A stretch of DNA of 64,000 nucleotides, from contig NZ_JYII01000007.1 of assembly GCF_000948415.1 (NCBI RefSeq), positions 62,001-126,000 of the forward strand, read 5' to 3'. Of the stretch, positions 38,066 to 48,209 are shown piece by piece (the first letter of the stretch is position 1; each line of letters starts with the position of its first letter). Both the position numbers and the translations under genes were made by a program. This DNA comes from Thalassospira sp. HJ (GTDB lineage Bacteria > Pseudomonadota > Alphaproteobacteria > Rhodospirillales > Thalassospiraceae). Under the pieces are notes generated by a model. The model was not told the origin of the DNA, made no database searches, and saw nothing but the letters and a program-made list of their open reading frames with translations.

Positions 38066-39522
38066 GCAGACTGCCTTTCAACCAGCTGGCTGAGCTTGCG
38101 GTCCTTGTTTTCGGCATTGTGATCGGTGAGTTTGATCGGGTAATCACCCGTGAAGCATGCATCACAGAAGGCCGGGCTTTCGTTGTCACGGCCTTCAAGG
38201 CCGGTCGCACGATAAAGGCCATCAATGGTGACGAAGGCAAGGCTATCCACGCCGATGATCTTGGCCATGCTTTCGATGTCGTGATTGGCCGCCATCAGTT
38301 TGTCTTTGGACGGGGTATCAACGCCATAGAAGCACGGGTTCATGGTCGGCGGGCTGGTGATGCGCATATGCACCTCTGCCGCACCGGCCTGACGGACCAG
38401 ATCGACAATCTTGGTCGAGGTGGTGCCACGGACGATCGAGTCATCAACCAGAATAACGCGCTTGCCCTTAAGCTTGCCCGGGTTGGCGTTGTGTTTCAGC
38501 TTCACGCCAAGGTGGCGGATCTGATCGGTCGGTTCAATGAAGGTACGCCCGACATAATGGTTACGGATGATCCCCAATTCGAACGGGATACCGCTTTCCT
38601 CGGCATAGCCAAGTGCTGACGGCACGCCGGAATCCGGGATTGGCACGACAACGTCGGCCTCAACAGCAGATTCACGGGCAAGTTCACGACCGATATGCTT
38701 GCGCACGTCATAGACACTCGTGCCTTCGACGATGCTGTCGGGGCGTGCGAAATAGACATGCTCGAAAATGCAGAAGCGCGATTTTTGCGGTTTGAACGGC
38801 TTGATCGAACGCAGGCCATCATCGGTGATTTCAACGATTTCGCCCGGTTCGACGTCGCGGATGAATTCCGCGCCAACGATATCAAGGCCGACCGTTTCCG
38901 ATGACAGGATATAGGCGTCATTAAGCTTGCCCAGAACCAGCGGACGAACACCCAGCGGATCACGGACACCAATCAGTTTCTTCTGGGTCATGACGACCAG
39001 CGAATAGGCACCTTCGACCTGGCGCACGGCATCGATCAGGCGATCGACGATCTTTTCATAAAGGCTGGTGGCGATCAGGTGAATGAAGGTTTCGGTATCC
39101 GAGGTCGATTGAAAAATCGAGCCACGCTTGACCAGACGTTCACGCACCGCAAGCGAGTTGGTCAGGTTGCCGTTATGGGCAATCGCCAGACCACCGAATT
39201 CGAAATCGGCAAATAGCGGCTGTACGTTGCGAAGGCCCTTGCCACCCGCTGTGGAGTAGCGCACATGGCCAACCGCACGGTGACCGGGCAGGCTTTTGAT
39301 GACATCTTCTGATCCGAAGATATCGCCAACCTGGCCGGATGCCCGGTGTGCCGGAAAATCTTCGCCGTCATAGGACACAATGCCCGCGGCTTCCTGTCCA
39401 CGATGCTGCAGGGCATGCAGGCCAAGGGCCGTCAGTGCCGTCGCATCGGGGGAGCCAAATACGCCAAAGACGCCACATTCTTCACGTAGCTTGTCGTCAT
39501 CAAATGGATTGGTGGTCAGCAT
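38062..39522 (-). CDS. purF: Amidophosphoribosyltransferase PurF (Fe-S type)
   Basis: A 486-residue first enzyme of purine synthesis, joining glutamine-derived ammonia to PRPP. A propeptide of about 15 residues precedes the catalytic Cys (EECGVFGVFG), as in the Bacillus class. The PRPP-binding loop VILVDDSIVRGTTS is present. Cysteines at positions expected for the [4Fe-4S] cluster are seen: SRFCIFEH, NPCFYGVD and FCDACF. So this is the cluster-containing form. cvpA lies immediately upstream, the classical cvpA-purF pair. Confidence 0.95.
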   Translation of the reverse strand: MLTTNPFDDDKLREECGVFGVFGSPDATALTALGLHALQHRGQEAAGIVSYDGEDFPAHRASGQVGDIFGSEDVIKSLPGHRAVGHVRYSTAGGKGLRNVQPLFADFEFGGLAIAHNGNLTNSLAVRERLVKRGSIFQSTSDTETFIHLIATSLYEKIVDRLIDAVRQVEGAYSLVVMTQKKLIGVRDPLGVRPLVLGKLNDAYILSSETVGLDIVGAEFIRDVEPGEIVEITDDGLRSIKPFKPQKSRFCIFEHVYFARPDSIVEGTSVYDVRKHIGRELARESAVEADVVVPIPDSGVPSALGYAEESGIPFELGIIRNHYVGRTFIEPTDQIRHLGVKLKHNANPGKLKGKRVILVDDSIVRGTTSTKIVDLVRQAGAAEVHMRITSPPTMNPCFYGVDTPSKDKLMAANHDIESMAKIIGVDSLAFVTIDGLYRATGLEGRDNESPAFCDACFTGDYPIKLTDHNAENKDRKLSQLVERQSA

Positions 39523-39586
39523 GAGTGGGTTCCGCTCTCTCGCCGGTGGCGCACGGAATTCGTCACAGTTACGAAACCCACACGCC

Positions 39587-40273
39587 TCACTCGTTGGTGG
39601 TCGCCTCGATCAGACGATCCAAATCATCGCGCGAGGGCCTTGTATACCCGTTTAGGGGCGCGGGTCCAGTCCCTTTTGGTTCCGGGCCAAGAAGTTGGCG
39701 ATAGGTTTTTTCGTTCGCATCGGCCTCACGCTGAGCGCGCTCAAGCTCTTGGGCGGTGGTATCGAAAATTTCGTCAGGTGCCATGCGCATAATGAGGAAG
39801 GCACCTTCTTCCAGAACCGGGCGGGTACGGGCATCGCGGACCCAGTCGGGCTGCGAATCTGCCGGCAGCAACCAGGACAGGGCAAGAAAGCCGATACAAA
39901 CGATCAAGGCGCCGCGTACAAGCCCGAAAACAAAGCCAAGGGTGCTATCAAGGCTATCAAGCCCGGAATTCTGAACGGCCCGGCCAATGCGCCCGCTGAT
40001 GAACGAGAAAATCAAAAACGAAATCAGAAACAGACCAACACCGGTTGCCAGATCGGCAATCAGTTCGGACGGGATCAGTTCGCGGACATAGGGGCGTGCA
40101 ACCGGATAGCCATAAAGGGCGACAAGCCCGGCCCCGACCCAGCCCATCATCGACAGGGTTTCGTGGATAAAACCGCGGAAAAAGGCAAAGATCCCCGAGA
40201 TCAGCAAAATGCCGACAACAATCAGGTCAAACACATCACGTGCGCCAAGATCGGGCAGGGCGGAGAAATCCAT
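39587..40273 (-). CDS. cvpA: CvpA family membrane protein
   Basis: A 228-residue inner-membrane protein with about four hydrophobic helices in the first 150 residues (VFDLIVVGILLISGIFAFFRG, GWVGAGLVALYG, GVGLFLISFLIFSFISG, GALIVCIGFLALSWLL). The hydrophilic tail (about 165-228) is specific. CvpA is needed for colicin V export and envelope integrity in E. coli; the molecular role is unclear. It precedes purF by 64 bases. Confidence 0.88.
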   Translation of the reverse strand: MDFSALPDLGARDVFDLIVVGILLISGIFAFFRGFIHETLSMMGWVGAGLVALYGYPVARPYVRELIPSELIADLATGVGLFLISFLIFSFISGRIGRAVQNSGLDSLDSTLGFVFGLVRGALIVCIGFLALSWLLPADSQPDWVRDARTRPVLEEGAFLIMRMAPDEIFDTTAQELERAQREADANEKTYRQLLGPEPKGTGPAPLNGYTRPSRDDLDRLIEATTNE

Positions 40274-40330
40274 CTATTCGTAAACCTTGTTCGTCAGTCC
40301 GGGTGGCGGGCGAGATCGCGGTAAAGGCGC

Positions 40331-41743
40331 TTAATACATGCCTTCGCGCGGACGCACCTTGTCGCGCACATCGTCGCCGAAGAGGTTTACCAAATCCTGA
40401 AGATGGCCGATTTCGGTCTGATTGAGGCCCTTGATCGAAAGCTTCTTCTTGCCTTGTGTGCCGTTCTTGGGGGTATAGGCGTTGCCAAAGCCAAGTTTGG
40501 TGGCTTCTTTCAACCGCGATTCGAGCTGGCCGACCGGGCGGACCTCGCCCGAAAGGCCGATCTCACCAACAATCACGGTCTCGGTCGGAACCGGCGCATC
40601 GGCAACGGCCGATATCAGGGCGGCGGCAACGGCCATGTCGGCGGCGGGTTCACCAACCCGCAAGCCACCAGCAACGTTCAGATACACATCAAACTGACTA
40701 AGCGGCAGGCCACAACGGGCATCAAGCACCGCCAAAATCATGTTCATGCGTGCAGAATCCCAACCAACAACCGCACGGCGCGGGGTGGCGAGGGCGGATT
40801 GCGCGACAAGGGCCTGAATTTCAACCAGCATCGGGCGCGTACCTTCAAGCCCGGCAAAGACCGCCGTGCCACTGACGGGCGAATCACGGTCTGCCAGAAA
40901 CAGGGCGGATGGGTTGGGGACTTCGACTAGGCCCGCATCGCCCATTTCAAACACGCCGATTTCATCGGTCGCACCGAAACGGTTCTTAACTGCACGCAGA
41001 ATTCGGAATTGATGGCCGCGTTCGCCTTCGAAATAGAGGACCGTATCGACCATGTGTTCAAGGACACGCGGCCCGGCAATCTGGCCTTCCTTGGTGACGT
41101 GACCAACCAGCAGCACGGCAAAGCCTTTGCGTTTGGCCAGCCGGATCAGTTCGAGTGCGCAGGCGCGGACCTGCGATACGGTGCCGGGCGCACTATCAAG
41201 GGTGTCGGCATACATGGTCTGGATGGAGTCAATCACCACCACATCGTGATTGCTGGCTTCAAGGGTTGTGATGATATCGCGCAGGCTGGTGGCAGCGGCA
41301 AAATCGACCTTGGATTTTTCAAGACCAAGACGGGCGGCGCGCATGCGCACCTGATCAACCGCTTCCTCGCCCGAGATATAGGCGCATTTATGTTTGGCGG
41401 CCATCGCACCAACGGCCTGAAGCAGGATGGTTGATTTACCAATCCCAGGATCGCCACCGACCAGAAGGGCAGAACCCGGCACAAGACCGCCGCCGCACGC
41501 ACGATCAAGTTCGGCGATGCCACTGATCAGGCGTTTGGGGCTGGCACTTTCGCCTTCAAGGGCGACGAAATCGATGGTTTTGCCCTTTGCCCCGCCGGCA
41601 ATGCCGCCGGCGGCCTTGGGGCCGGTTTCAACGCGTTCTTCCTCGATACTGTTCCATTCGCCGCATCCTTCGCAACGTCCGGTCCATTTGCGGTATTCGG
41701 CACCGCAGTTATGGCAGATGAAACGGCTTTGGGTTTTGGCCAC
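40331..41743 (-). CDS. radA: DNA repair protein RadA
   Basis: A 470-residue RecA-like branch-migration helicase. The N-terminal zinc finger has Cys10, Cys13, Cys24 and Cys27 (CHNCG and CEGCG). Walker A is GGDPGIGKST, the family signature KNRFG is present, and the C-terminal Lon-like domain has VGEIGLSGEVRPV. Length is normal. It is upstream of cvpA-purF with a 57-base gap. Confidence 0.96.
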   Translation of the reverse strand: MAKTQSRFICHNCGAEYRKWTGRCEGCGEWNSIEEERVETGPKAAGGIAGGAKGKTIDFVALEGESASPKRLISGIAELDRACGGGLVPGSALLVGGDPGIGKSTILLQAVGAMAAKHKCAYISGEEAVDQVRMRAARLGLEKSKVDFAAATSLRDIITTLEASNHDVVVIDSIQTMYADTLDSAPGTVSQVRACALELIRLAKRKGFAVLLVGHVTKEGQIAGPRVLEHMVDTVLYFEGERGHQFRILRAVKNRFGATDEIGVFEMGDAGLVEVPNPSALFLADRDSPVSGTAVFAGLEGTRPMLVEIQALVAQSALATPRRAVVGWDSARMNMILAVLDARCGLPLSQFDVYLNVAGGLRVGEPAADMAVAAALISAVADAPVPTETVIVGEIGLSGEVRPVGQLESRLKEATKLGFGNAYTPKNGTQGKKKLSIKGLNQTEIGHLQDLVNLFGDDVRDKVRPREGMY

Positions 41744-41803
41744 AGAATGCTCCGCAGATCAGGGAAGTGTCAGTAAACGTAATGTTGGTCAGGCAGACCG
41801 AAT

Positions 41804-42580
41804 TCAGAGATGCTTGAGATCAAGTTCAAGCGGACCTTCGATATCACCAGCAACGAATTGTTGCAAATAGGGGTTATCGGAACCGTCAATATCGGTAACC
41901 GGACCATCCCAGATGATCTTGCCCTGATAAAGCATGGCAACGCGATCGGCGATCTTGCGGGCACTTGCCATATCATGGGTGATGGTCATGGCACTGGCAC
42001 CCAGTTCACGGGTACATTTGACGATCAGGTCATTGATGACATCGCCCATGATCGGGTCAATGCCGGTGGTCGGTTCGTCAAAGAACAGGATTTCGGGTTC
42101 GGTTGCGATGGCACGTGCCAGACCGACACGTTTTTGCATGCCGCCCGAAAGCGATGCCGGGGACATGTTGGCGATATCCGCCCCCAGCCCGACATCCTCA
42201 AGCCTTGCAATCGCAACGTCGCGCGCCTTGGATGTCTTCATGCCCTGACCTTCGATCAGGCCAAAGGCGACATTTTCCCAAACGGTGAGGGAGTCAAAAA
42301 GTGCGGCCCCCTGAAACAGCATGCCAGTCTTTGCCAGCATTGCTTCGCGCTCCGCACGTGACGCTGTGGTCATTTCAACGCCATCAACCTTGATGGAGCC
42401 CTGATCAGGCGTCAGAAGGCCCAGCACGCATTTAAGCGTCACCGACTTGCCGGTGCCCGAACCGCCGATGATGGCAACCGATTCACCCGGTGCGACATCA
42501 AGGTCGACGCCCTGGAGCACCTTTTTGGAGCCAAAGCCCTTGTGAATGTTGCGAAGCGATATCTTGGCTGTGCTGCTCAT
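41804..42580 (-). CDS. mlaF: ABC transporter ATP-binding protein MlaF
   Basis: A 258-residue ATPase with Walker A GGSGTGKS, signature LSGGMQKRVGLA and Walker B LFFDEPTTGID. The GGMQKR signature is typical of the MCE/Mla lipid transporters. It would power phospholipid transport between inner and outer membrane. mlaE precedes it by 18 bases; the substrate-binding mlaD is not in the window. Confidence 0.9.
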   Translation of the reverse strand: MSSTAKISLRNIHKGFGSKKVLQGVDLDVAPGESVAIIGGSGTGKSVTLKCVLGLLTPDQGSIKVDGVEMTTASRAEREAMLAKTGMLFQGAALFDSLTVWENVAFGLIEGQGMKTSKARDVAIARLEDVGLGADIANMSPASLSGGMQKRVGLARAIATEPEILFFDEPTTGIDPIMGDVINDLIVKCTRELGASAMTITHDMASARKIADRVAMLYQGKIIWDGPVTDIDGSDNPYLQQFVAGDIEGPLELDLKHL

Positions 42581-42598
42581 GATCCTGTCACCCGGCCC

Positions 42599-43372
42599 TT
42601 ATCGCGTGAAGAACAGTTCGGTGACGATATAGTTCGAAATCAGGATCAGGATGGAGCTTGAAACAACCGCATTGGTCGTTGCCTGACCAACGCCCTGAGC
42701 ACCACCACGGGAATGATAGCCGTGATAGCAGCCCATCAGCGTGATGATGAAGCCAAACACTGCCGCCTTCACGAGGCCCGAGACCACATCAAGCTGTTCA
42801 AGATACTGGAAGGTGTTTCGGATATAGGATCCGTCATTAAAGCCAAGCTTGTTCACACCCACCAGATAACCGCCCAGAACCCCGATGATATCACCGATCA
42901 GAACCAGAACGGGCAGGGTGATCAGACCGGCAATCACGCGCGGCACAACCAGATATTTGAATGGATTGGTCGAAAGGGTGACCAGCGCATCGATCTGTTC
43001 GGTCACGCGCATGGTGCCGATTTCAGCCGCAATCGCCGCACCGACACGGCCCGCAACCATCAGGCCAGCCAGAACCGGACCCAGTTCACGGGTCATGGAA
43101 ATGACAACCACAGTCGCAACCGCGCTTTCGGCCGAGAACCGCGAGAACCCGGAATAGGATTGCAGGGCCAAAACCATCCCGGCAAACAGGGTGGTCATAG
43201 CCACCACCGGCAACGAGAAATAGCCGATTTCACGCATCTGTTTGAAAATCAGGCGGAAATAGATCGGCGGTGTGACCATGTGGCCAATCGTGCGACCCGC
43301 AAATACCGTGACGCGACCGACAAGGGCCAAAAAGGTCAGAAACATATGGCCAACCGGCGCAAAGATCGGCAT
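42599..43372 (-). CDS. mlaE: MlaE-type permease
   Basis: A 257-residue membrane protein of the MlaE/YrbE family. It has the conserved TRELGPVLAGLMVAGRVGAAIAAEIGTMRVTEQIDAL block and five to six hydrophobic segments. It pairs with MlaF as the transmembrane part of a lipid ABC system. The order mlaE-mlaF is co-directional with alr upstream. Confidence 0.9.
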   Translation of the reverse strand: MPIFAPVGHMFLTFLALVGRVTVFAGRTIGHMVTPPIYFRLIFKQMREIGYFSLPVVAMTTLFAGMVLALQSYSGFSRFSAESAVATVVVISMTRELGPVLAGLMVAGRVGAAIAAEIGTMRVTEQIDALVTLSTNPFKYLVVPRVIAGLITLPVLVLIGDIIGVLGGYLVGVNKLGFNDGSYIRNTFQYLEQLDVVSGLVKAAVFGFIITLMGCYHGYHSRGGAQGVGQATTNAVVSSSILILISNYIVTELFFTR

Positions 43373-43429
43373 CTGTACTTCGAAGTCCCCTGTTATCGGC
43401 CGGTTGTCATATCGGGCCGGTTATGTTTT

Positions 43430-44551
43430 TCAGCTCTCTGTATAGACCCGCCGGTAGCGATGTCCAAGCGAAGTTAGAATTTCATAACCGATTGTACCAG
43501 CAGCAGATGCGACGTCGTCAACCGTCATCTTCTCATCAAGAATGGGAACCATGTCCCCGGTCTTGAGCCCCTTGCCTGGAAGGTCGGTGATATCAACCGT
43601 GATCGCATCCATCGAAACGCGCCCGACATAGGGAACTTCATGCCCCTTGATGATCAGCTTGCCGCTGTTTGACAGCGAGCGCAGCCAGCCATCGGCATAA
43701 CCGACAGCAAGGGTGGCGATTTTGGTTTTGCGTTTCGCAGTCCAGTTGCCGCCATAACCGACAGCCTGATTTTCGTCGATCTCGCGGACCTGAAGGACCT
43801 TGACCTTGAGGTTCACGACGGTGCGCATCGGGTTGTCGGTTTCCGGGGTCGGATTGCCCCCCCAAAGTGCGATGCCCGGACGGCAGAATTCAAGATGGTA
43901 ATCGTCATTGCGGAAAATCGCCGACGAGTTACAGAAGCCACGCGGTGCTGGCGGCAGGCGACGATACCATTTCATGAACAGGTCATACTGTTCCTTGGTC
44001 ACCGGGTTTCCCGCCTCATCGGCCGCGACCGGGTGGGTCATGTAACCGGCCTTTTCAAACCCGTAAAGCAGGGATGAATAACGATCCACCAGTTCGCTGA
44101 CATCGCGCGGGGTCAGGCCAAGGCGGCTCATGCCGGTATCAAGGTGAATGAATGCCGGTGCCGGACGTTCATATTCACGGCACAGGTTTGACCAGCGTTC
44201 GATCTGTTCAAGATCATTCAGGACCGGGATGACGTCATTTTCAATAAAGAAGGCTTCATCACCGGGCAGGACGCCATTGAGCACCGCAATCCGTCCGCCG
44301 CCACGCAGAAGCGGGAACAGCTCGGCTGCTTCGTTTGCCTGTGCAACAAAGAACAGACGGCATCCCTGCTTTTTCAGGACCGGTACGATTGTCTGGGCGC
44401 CAAGACCATAGGCATCCGCCTTTACCACAGCAGCACACGTGCGCCCGGTATAGCGTTTGGTCAGGGTTTTATAGTTGTCGGCAACTGCTTTCAGATTGAT
44501 CTGCAGTTCCGCGCACTCGGCAGCACGGCCGACGGCGGGAAGAACGGTCAT
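43430..44551 (-). CDS. alr: Alanine racemase Alr
   Basis: A 373-residue PLP enzyme interconverting L- and D-alanine for peptidoglycan. The PLP lysine is Lys44 in AAVVKADAYGLG; the second catalytic Tyr lies in the YVGRVSMDAITVD region. The C-terminal domain has GYADGWLRS. Length is normal. Confidence 0.94.
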   Translation of the reverse strand: MTVLPAVGRAAECAELQINLKAVADNYKTLTKRYTGRTCAAVVKADAYGLGAQTIVPVLKKQGCRLFFVAQANEAAELFPLLRGGGRIAVLNGVLPGDEAFFIENDVIPVLNDLEQIERWSNLCREYERPAPAFIHLDTGMSRLGLTPRDVSELVDRYSSLLYGFEKAGYMTHPVAADEAGNPVTKEQYDLFMKWYRRLPPAPRGFCNSSAIFRNDDYHLEFCRPGIALWGGNPTPETDNPMRTVVNLKVKVLQVREIDENQAVGYGGNWTAKRKTKIATLAVGYADGWLRSLSNSGKLIIKGHEVPYVGRVSMDAITVDITDLPGKGLKTGDMVPILDEKMTVDDVASAAGTIGYEILTSLGHRYRRVYTES

Positions 44552-44600
44552 TCGTAATACCCCGTGGAATCCGTTGGTGGATGGGTGGACGCCCTATCCT

Positions 44601-46139
44601 CTATTCATGTTCTTCTTCAGTGTGATCAAGATCGCCAAACTTGGTGTAGTTCCCGTCAAAGAACAGGCGCACGTTGCCCACCGGGCCGTGACGCTGTTTG
44701 GCAACAATAACCTCTGCGGTGTTGTAGACGTGGTTCAAACGATCCTGCCATTGCGAATAGCGCTCGCCGAACTTGTCGGTGGCTTCTTCCGGACGCTGGG
44801 CCGGCTCGGCACGTTCGAGATAATATTGTTCGCGATAAATGAACATTACGACGTCGGCGTCTTGCTCGATCGAGCCGGATTCACGAAGATCGGAAAGCTG
44901 CGGACGTTTGTCTTCGCGCTGCTCGACCGCACGTGAAAGCTGCGACAGGGCCAGAACCGGAACTTCAAGCTCCTTGGCGATGGCCTTGAGCATTCGGGTG
45001 ATCTCGGAAACTTCCTGTACGCGGCTGTCGCCACGGAAGTTGGTCGGCGGTGCCAGAAGCTGCAGGTAATCGACGACGATCATCGCAAGGCCGTGCTGGC
45101 GCTTAAGGCGGCGGCAACGGGTACGCAGGGTCGATACCGGAAGGGCCGGCGTATCATCGATATAAAGCGGAACGGTATTGAGTTCCTGGGTGGCGAGCAG
45201 CAGGCGTTCAAAATCCTGCTCGTTCAGATCACCACGGCGCATGTTATCGCCCGAAACCTCTGCCGCCTGCGACAGAAGTCGACCGGCCAACTGTTCTGCT
45301 GCCATCTCAAGCGAGAACACGGCAACCGCACCGGTGCGGACTTCATCACGGGTGTCTTCGCCTGCAGCCCGGTTCTGATGCGATGCGATGGCGGCGTTAA
45401 AGGCAACGTTCATCGCAAGGGCTGTTTTACCCATAGACGGACGACCGGCAAGGATCAGCAAGTCAGACGGGTGCAAGCCGCCCAGTTTGCGGTCAATGTC
45501 GCGCAAACCGGTCGTCACACCGACAACGCGCCCGGCATTCTTATAGGCGTGATCAATATTTTCATAAGCCTTGGCAAGGGCAGGGCCAAAGGCGACAAAG
45601 CCCGATTCCGCAGAACCGGCTGTCGCCAGCGAGAACAGTTTCTGTTCGGCTTTTTCGATCTGTTTGGTGGCGTCGGTATCAAGTTCGTACTGATAGGCGT
45701 CATTGACGACGTCCTCGCCAAGCTCGATCAGTTCACGCCGCAGATAAAGGTCATAGACAAGCTGGCCATAGTCACCGGCATTGATGACCGAGACCAGGTT
45801 GTTGGACAGCTCTGCCAAATATTGTGCACCACCGATTTCGGCAAGATGTTCATCCTGCTTGAAATAGGCTTTCAGCGTGACCGGGTTGGCGAGTTGACCG
45901 CGTTCGATCAGTTTACCGCAGGCCTCAAAGATGCGCCCGTGGCGTCCATCTGCGAAATGTTCAGGGCGCAGAATGTCAGACACGCGCTCATAGGCGGCGT
46001 TGTTATTGAGAATCGCGCCAAGAAGGGCTGCCTCCGCCTCGAAATTGTGCGGCGCCATGCGCTCAAGCACCATATCGGTGTCGGCACCATGGTCCGGTTC
46101 AAGCGGGGCAAACAGGGCATCTAAGTTGGGATCTGTCAT
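44601..46139 (-). CDS. dnaB: Replicative DNA helicase DnaB
   Basis: A 512-residue hexameric helicase. The N-terminal domain has PHNFEAEAALLGAIL, and the RecA-like domain has Walker A GRPSMGKTAL, VVDYLQLL and the SQLSRAVEQRED arginine-finger segment. The start at 46139 (MTDPNLDAL) is preferred over an upstream in-frame start that adds a Cys-rich stretch; the ribosome site is weak either way. It lies downstream of rplI, as in many bacteria. Confidence 0.95.
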   Translation of the reverse strand: MTDPNLDALFAPLEPDHGADTDMVLERMAPHNFEAEAALLGAILNNNAAYERVSDILRPEHFADGRHGRIFEACGKLIERGQLANPVTLKAYFKQDEHLAEIGGAQYLAELSNNLVSVINAGDYGQLVYDLYLRRELIELGEDVVNDAYQYELDTDATKQIEKAEQKLFSLATAGSAESGFVAFGPALAKAYENIDHAYKNAGRVVGVTTGLRDIDRKLGGLHPSDLLILAGRPSMGKTALAMNVAFNAAIASHQNRAAGEDTRDEVRTGAVAVFSLEMAAEQLAGRLLSQAAEVSGDNMRRGDLNEQDFERLLLATQELNTVPLYIDDTPALPVSTLRTRCRRLKRQHGLAMIVVDYLQLLAPPTNFRGDSRVQEVSEITRMLKAIAKELEVPVLALSQLSRAVEQREDKRPQLSDLRESGSIEQDADVVMFIYREQYYLERAEPAQRPEEATDKFGERYSQWQDRLNHVYNTAEVIVAKQRHGPVGNVRLFFDGNYTKFGDLDHTEEEHE

Positions 46140-46282
46140 GGGCCGAAAAGGTAGCAGGCATCCGCATATGCGCAAAGAGTTAATCGGTATAACTCATAGC
46201 CGGTATTCCGCCAGCGCAGAGGTCGCGAAATGCACAGGTTTCTGAAATGCTTTGTAAAATTTGCCGGGCCTTGGCATTTGCC

Positions 46283-46320
46283 CAAAAGAAAACGGCACAT
46301 CCGAAGGGACGTGCCGTTTC
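46283..46320 (-). terminator. Terminator after rplI
   Basis: On the minus strand, AAACGGCAC and GTGCCGTTT pair with a 12-base loop, followed by TCTTTT. It ends the rpsF-rpsR-DUF2232-rplI transcript before dnaB. Confidence 0.85.
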
Positions 46321-46344
46321 CAAATGGTGTCGAAGACCCCGCAA

Positions 46345-46971
46345 TTAAGCGTTGGTTTCGTCTTCGTCTTCTGCAGCAGCTTCGATGGCTTCTGCAACGT
46401 CTTCCGGAACTTCTTCTTCGAAGAGTTCTTCAGCGGCTTCCAGAGCTTCCTCTTCTTCCGCTTCCATTTCCTCGATGGTGCCAAGAACAGCAGAACCCTT
46501 ACGGAGCTGTTCTTCTGCATCTTCTTCGGAACGTGCAACGTTGGCAGTTACTTCGATAGCAACTTCCGGGTGCAGGTTGATTTTAACCTGGTGCAGACCA
46601 AGGTTTTTGATCGGCTGATCAAGAACGACCTGGGTACGAGCAACAGTGTAACCTGCTTCGGTTACTGCGTTCGCGATGTCGCGTGCAGTTACCGAGCCGT
46701 AAAGCTGGCCAACGTCGGATGCCTGACGAACGAGGGTAACAGCAAGTTCACCCATCTTCTCGGCAACCGCTTCGGCTTCTTTGCGGCGGTCAAGGTTGTC
46801 AGCTTCGAGCTGTGCTTTCTGTGCTTCGAAAACAGAAAGGTTTGCTTTGGTTGCACGAAGGGCCATGCCCTGCGGCAGCAAGCGGTTGCGGGCGTGGCCC
46901 GGCTTGACAGTGACTACGTCACCCATCTGACCGAGTTTTTCTACCCGCTGGAGCAGAATAACTTCCATCAC
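46345..46971 (-). CDS. rplI: Ribosomal protein L9
   Basis: A 208-residue 50S protein. The N-terminal signature VEVLL-type start ([20 protein letters not shown]) and [13 protein letters not shown] are conserved. It is about 50-60 residues longer than E. coli L9 because of a C-terminal tail very rich in Glu and Ala ([17 protein letters not shown]). Such tails are known in alphaproteobacterial L9; their role is unclear. Confidence 0.95.
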   Translation of the reverse strand: MMEVILLQRVEKLGQMGDVVTVKPGHARNRLLPQGMALRATKANLSVFEAQKAQLEADNLDRRKEAEAVAEKMGELAVTLVRQASDVGQLYGSVTARDIANAVTEAGYTVARTQVVLDQPIKNLGLHQVKINLHPEVAIEVTANVARSEEDAEEQLRKGSAVLGTIEEMEAEEEEALEAAEELFEEEVPEDVAEAIEAAAEDEDETNA

Positions 46972-47909
46972 CGATCCTCCTCATTGCTACGGGTCATCGG
47001 TTCTTTCCCCCGCAGCCTGATTAAATGCTCAACAATTCCAAGTCCGGTGATCGCGATAAACGACCAAGTGGACAGAACCGCGACGATGTAAAACACCGTC
47101 AGAATTACACGTTTTTGCGGCCATCGGGCTGCCTGCCCATGCACCAGCGCCAATCCCTGAAACAGGAACGGCACTGCCAGTACCACCGCGACGTTGCGCG
47201 CCACATAGGCCAGCGAACCATCGGCAAAGCCGACCGTAAACCCGGCCAGGGCAAACGCAAACAGTGACCAGCCAGGCAAGGCAAAGGTTGCCATACTTGG
47301 TGTCGGACGCAGGTTTTTGCCTGCACGCACCAAAATTGCCTGTGCGATTGCGGCATTGGCGAACAGCATCAAAAGCCAGCTCACCGCTGCAATCGCCGGG
47401 AAGTACGTCTGGAACATACCAATCAGACCCTGAACATCGGATGTCATAGGGACACCCATTTCCGAGTACATCTGGCCCAGGAACTTCGCGATGAAGTCCT
47501 GAATGTCCACACCTTCCGCCGTCAGTGTTCCGGTAACGAAGATCATTACCGTCGCGACCATGACGGCCATGGCACTTACGACAATTCCGGAAGGCAGAAA
47601 GGCAAGATTGCCATTTTCGTCTTTCCGGATGACCAGCGCCATGCGGGTCAACAACATCGCCGGTCCGGCAAACACGACCATAAAGACCGTGAAGGGCAGT
47701 AATCCCCCCATAAGAATGAGGGCAATACATGCGGCAAATGCCGCAACCAGCAGGCGTTTGGGCCCTTGCCACAATCCCGTAAGGAAAAGCGGCAGATGCC
47801 CGAAGTATGAGAGCAAAAGAGCAAACGGATTTCCTGATAGAACCAGCAGGAACAGAACGGCACTGCCAAGTCCGGTCCCGATCGCTATGAGGGTATCACG
47901 TTGCATCAT
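46968..47909 (-). CDS. DUF2232 (YybS-like) membrane protein
   Basis: A 313-residue protein with about eight hydrophobic segments (for example [20 protein letters not shown] and [20 protein letters not shown]). Position between rpsR and rplI matches the DUF2232 family, which occupies this spot in many alphaproteobacteria. Its stop overlaps the rplI start by four bases, so translation is coupled. Function unknown; possibly a transport or envelope protein. Confidence 0.82.
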   Translation of the reverse strand: MMQRDTLIAIGTGLGSAVLFLLVLSGNPFALLLSYFGHLPLFLTGLWQGPKRLLVAAFAACIALILMGGLLPFTVFMVVFAGPAMLLTRMALVIRKDENGNLAFLPSGIVVSAMAVMVATVMIFVTGTLTAEGVDIQDFIAKFLGQMYSEMGVPMTSDVQGLIGMFQTYFPAIAAVSWLLMLFANAAIAQAILVRAGKNLRPTPSMATFALPGWSLFAFALAGFTVGFADGSLAYVARNVAVVLAVPFLFQGLALVHGQAARWPQKRVILTVFYIVAVLSTWSFIAITGLGIVEHLIRLRGKEPMTRSNEEDR

Positions 47910-47953
47910 CTACTCCCGGCCCGAGACCTCAAAAGGGTCTCTTGCCGACTGCC

Positions 47954-48187
47954 TCAGACCTGGTCTGCGTAAGGCAGCAGCGCCAGGAAGCGTGCACGTT
48001 TGATGGCTTTCGCCAGTTCGCGCTGCTTCTTGGCCGAAACCGCAGTGATACGGCTCGGAACGATTTTGCCGCGTTCGGAAACGAAACGCTGCAGCAGTTT
48101 GACATCTTTGTAGTCAATCTTCGGCGCATCCGCACCCGAGAACGGGCAGGTTTTGCGACGACGGAAAAACAGACGACGTCCAGCCAT
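47954..48187 (-). CDS. rpsR: Ribosomal protein S18
   Basis: A 77-residue 30S protein with the typical [12 protein letters not shown] start, [25 protein letters not shown] and [22 protein letters not shown]. It follows rpsF by 22 bases. Confidence 0.97.
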   Translation of the reverse strand: MAGRRLFFRRRKTCPFSGADAPKIDYKDVKLLQRFVSERGKIVPSRITAVSAKKQRELAKAIKRARFLALLPYADQV

Positions 48188-48209
48188 GATATTATCTCCT
48201 CGCTATCTG

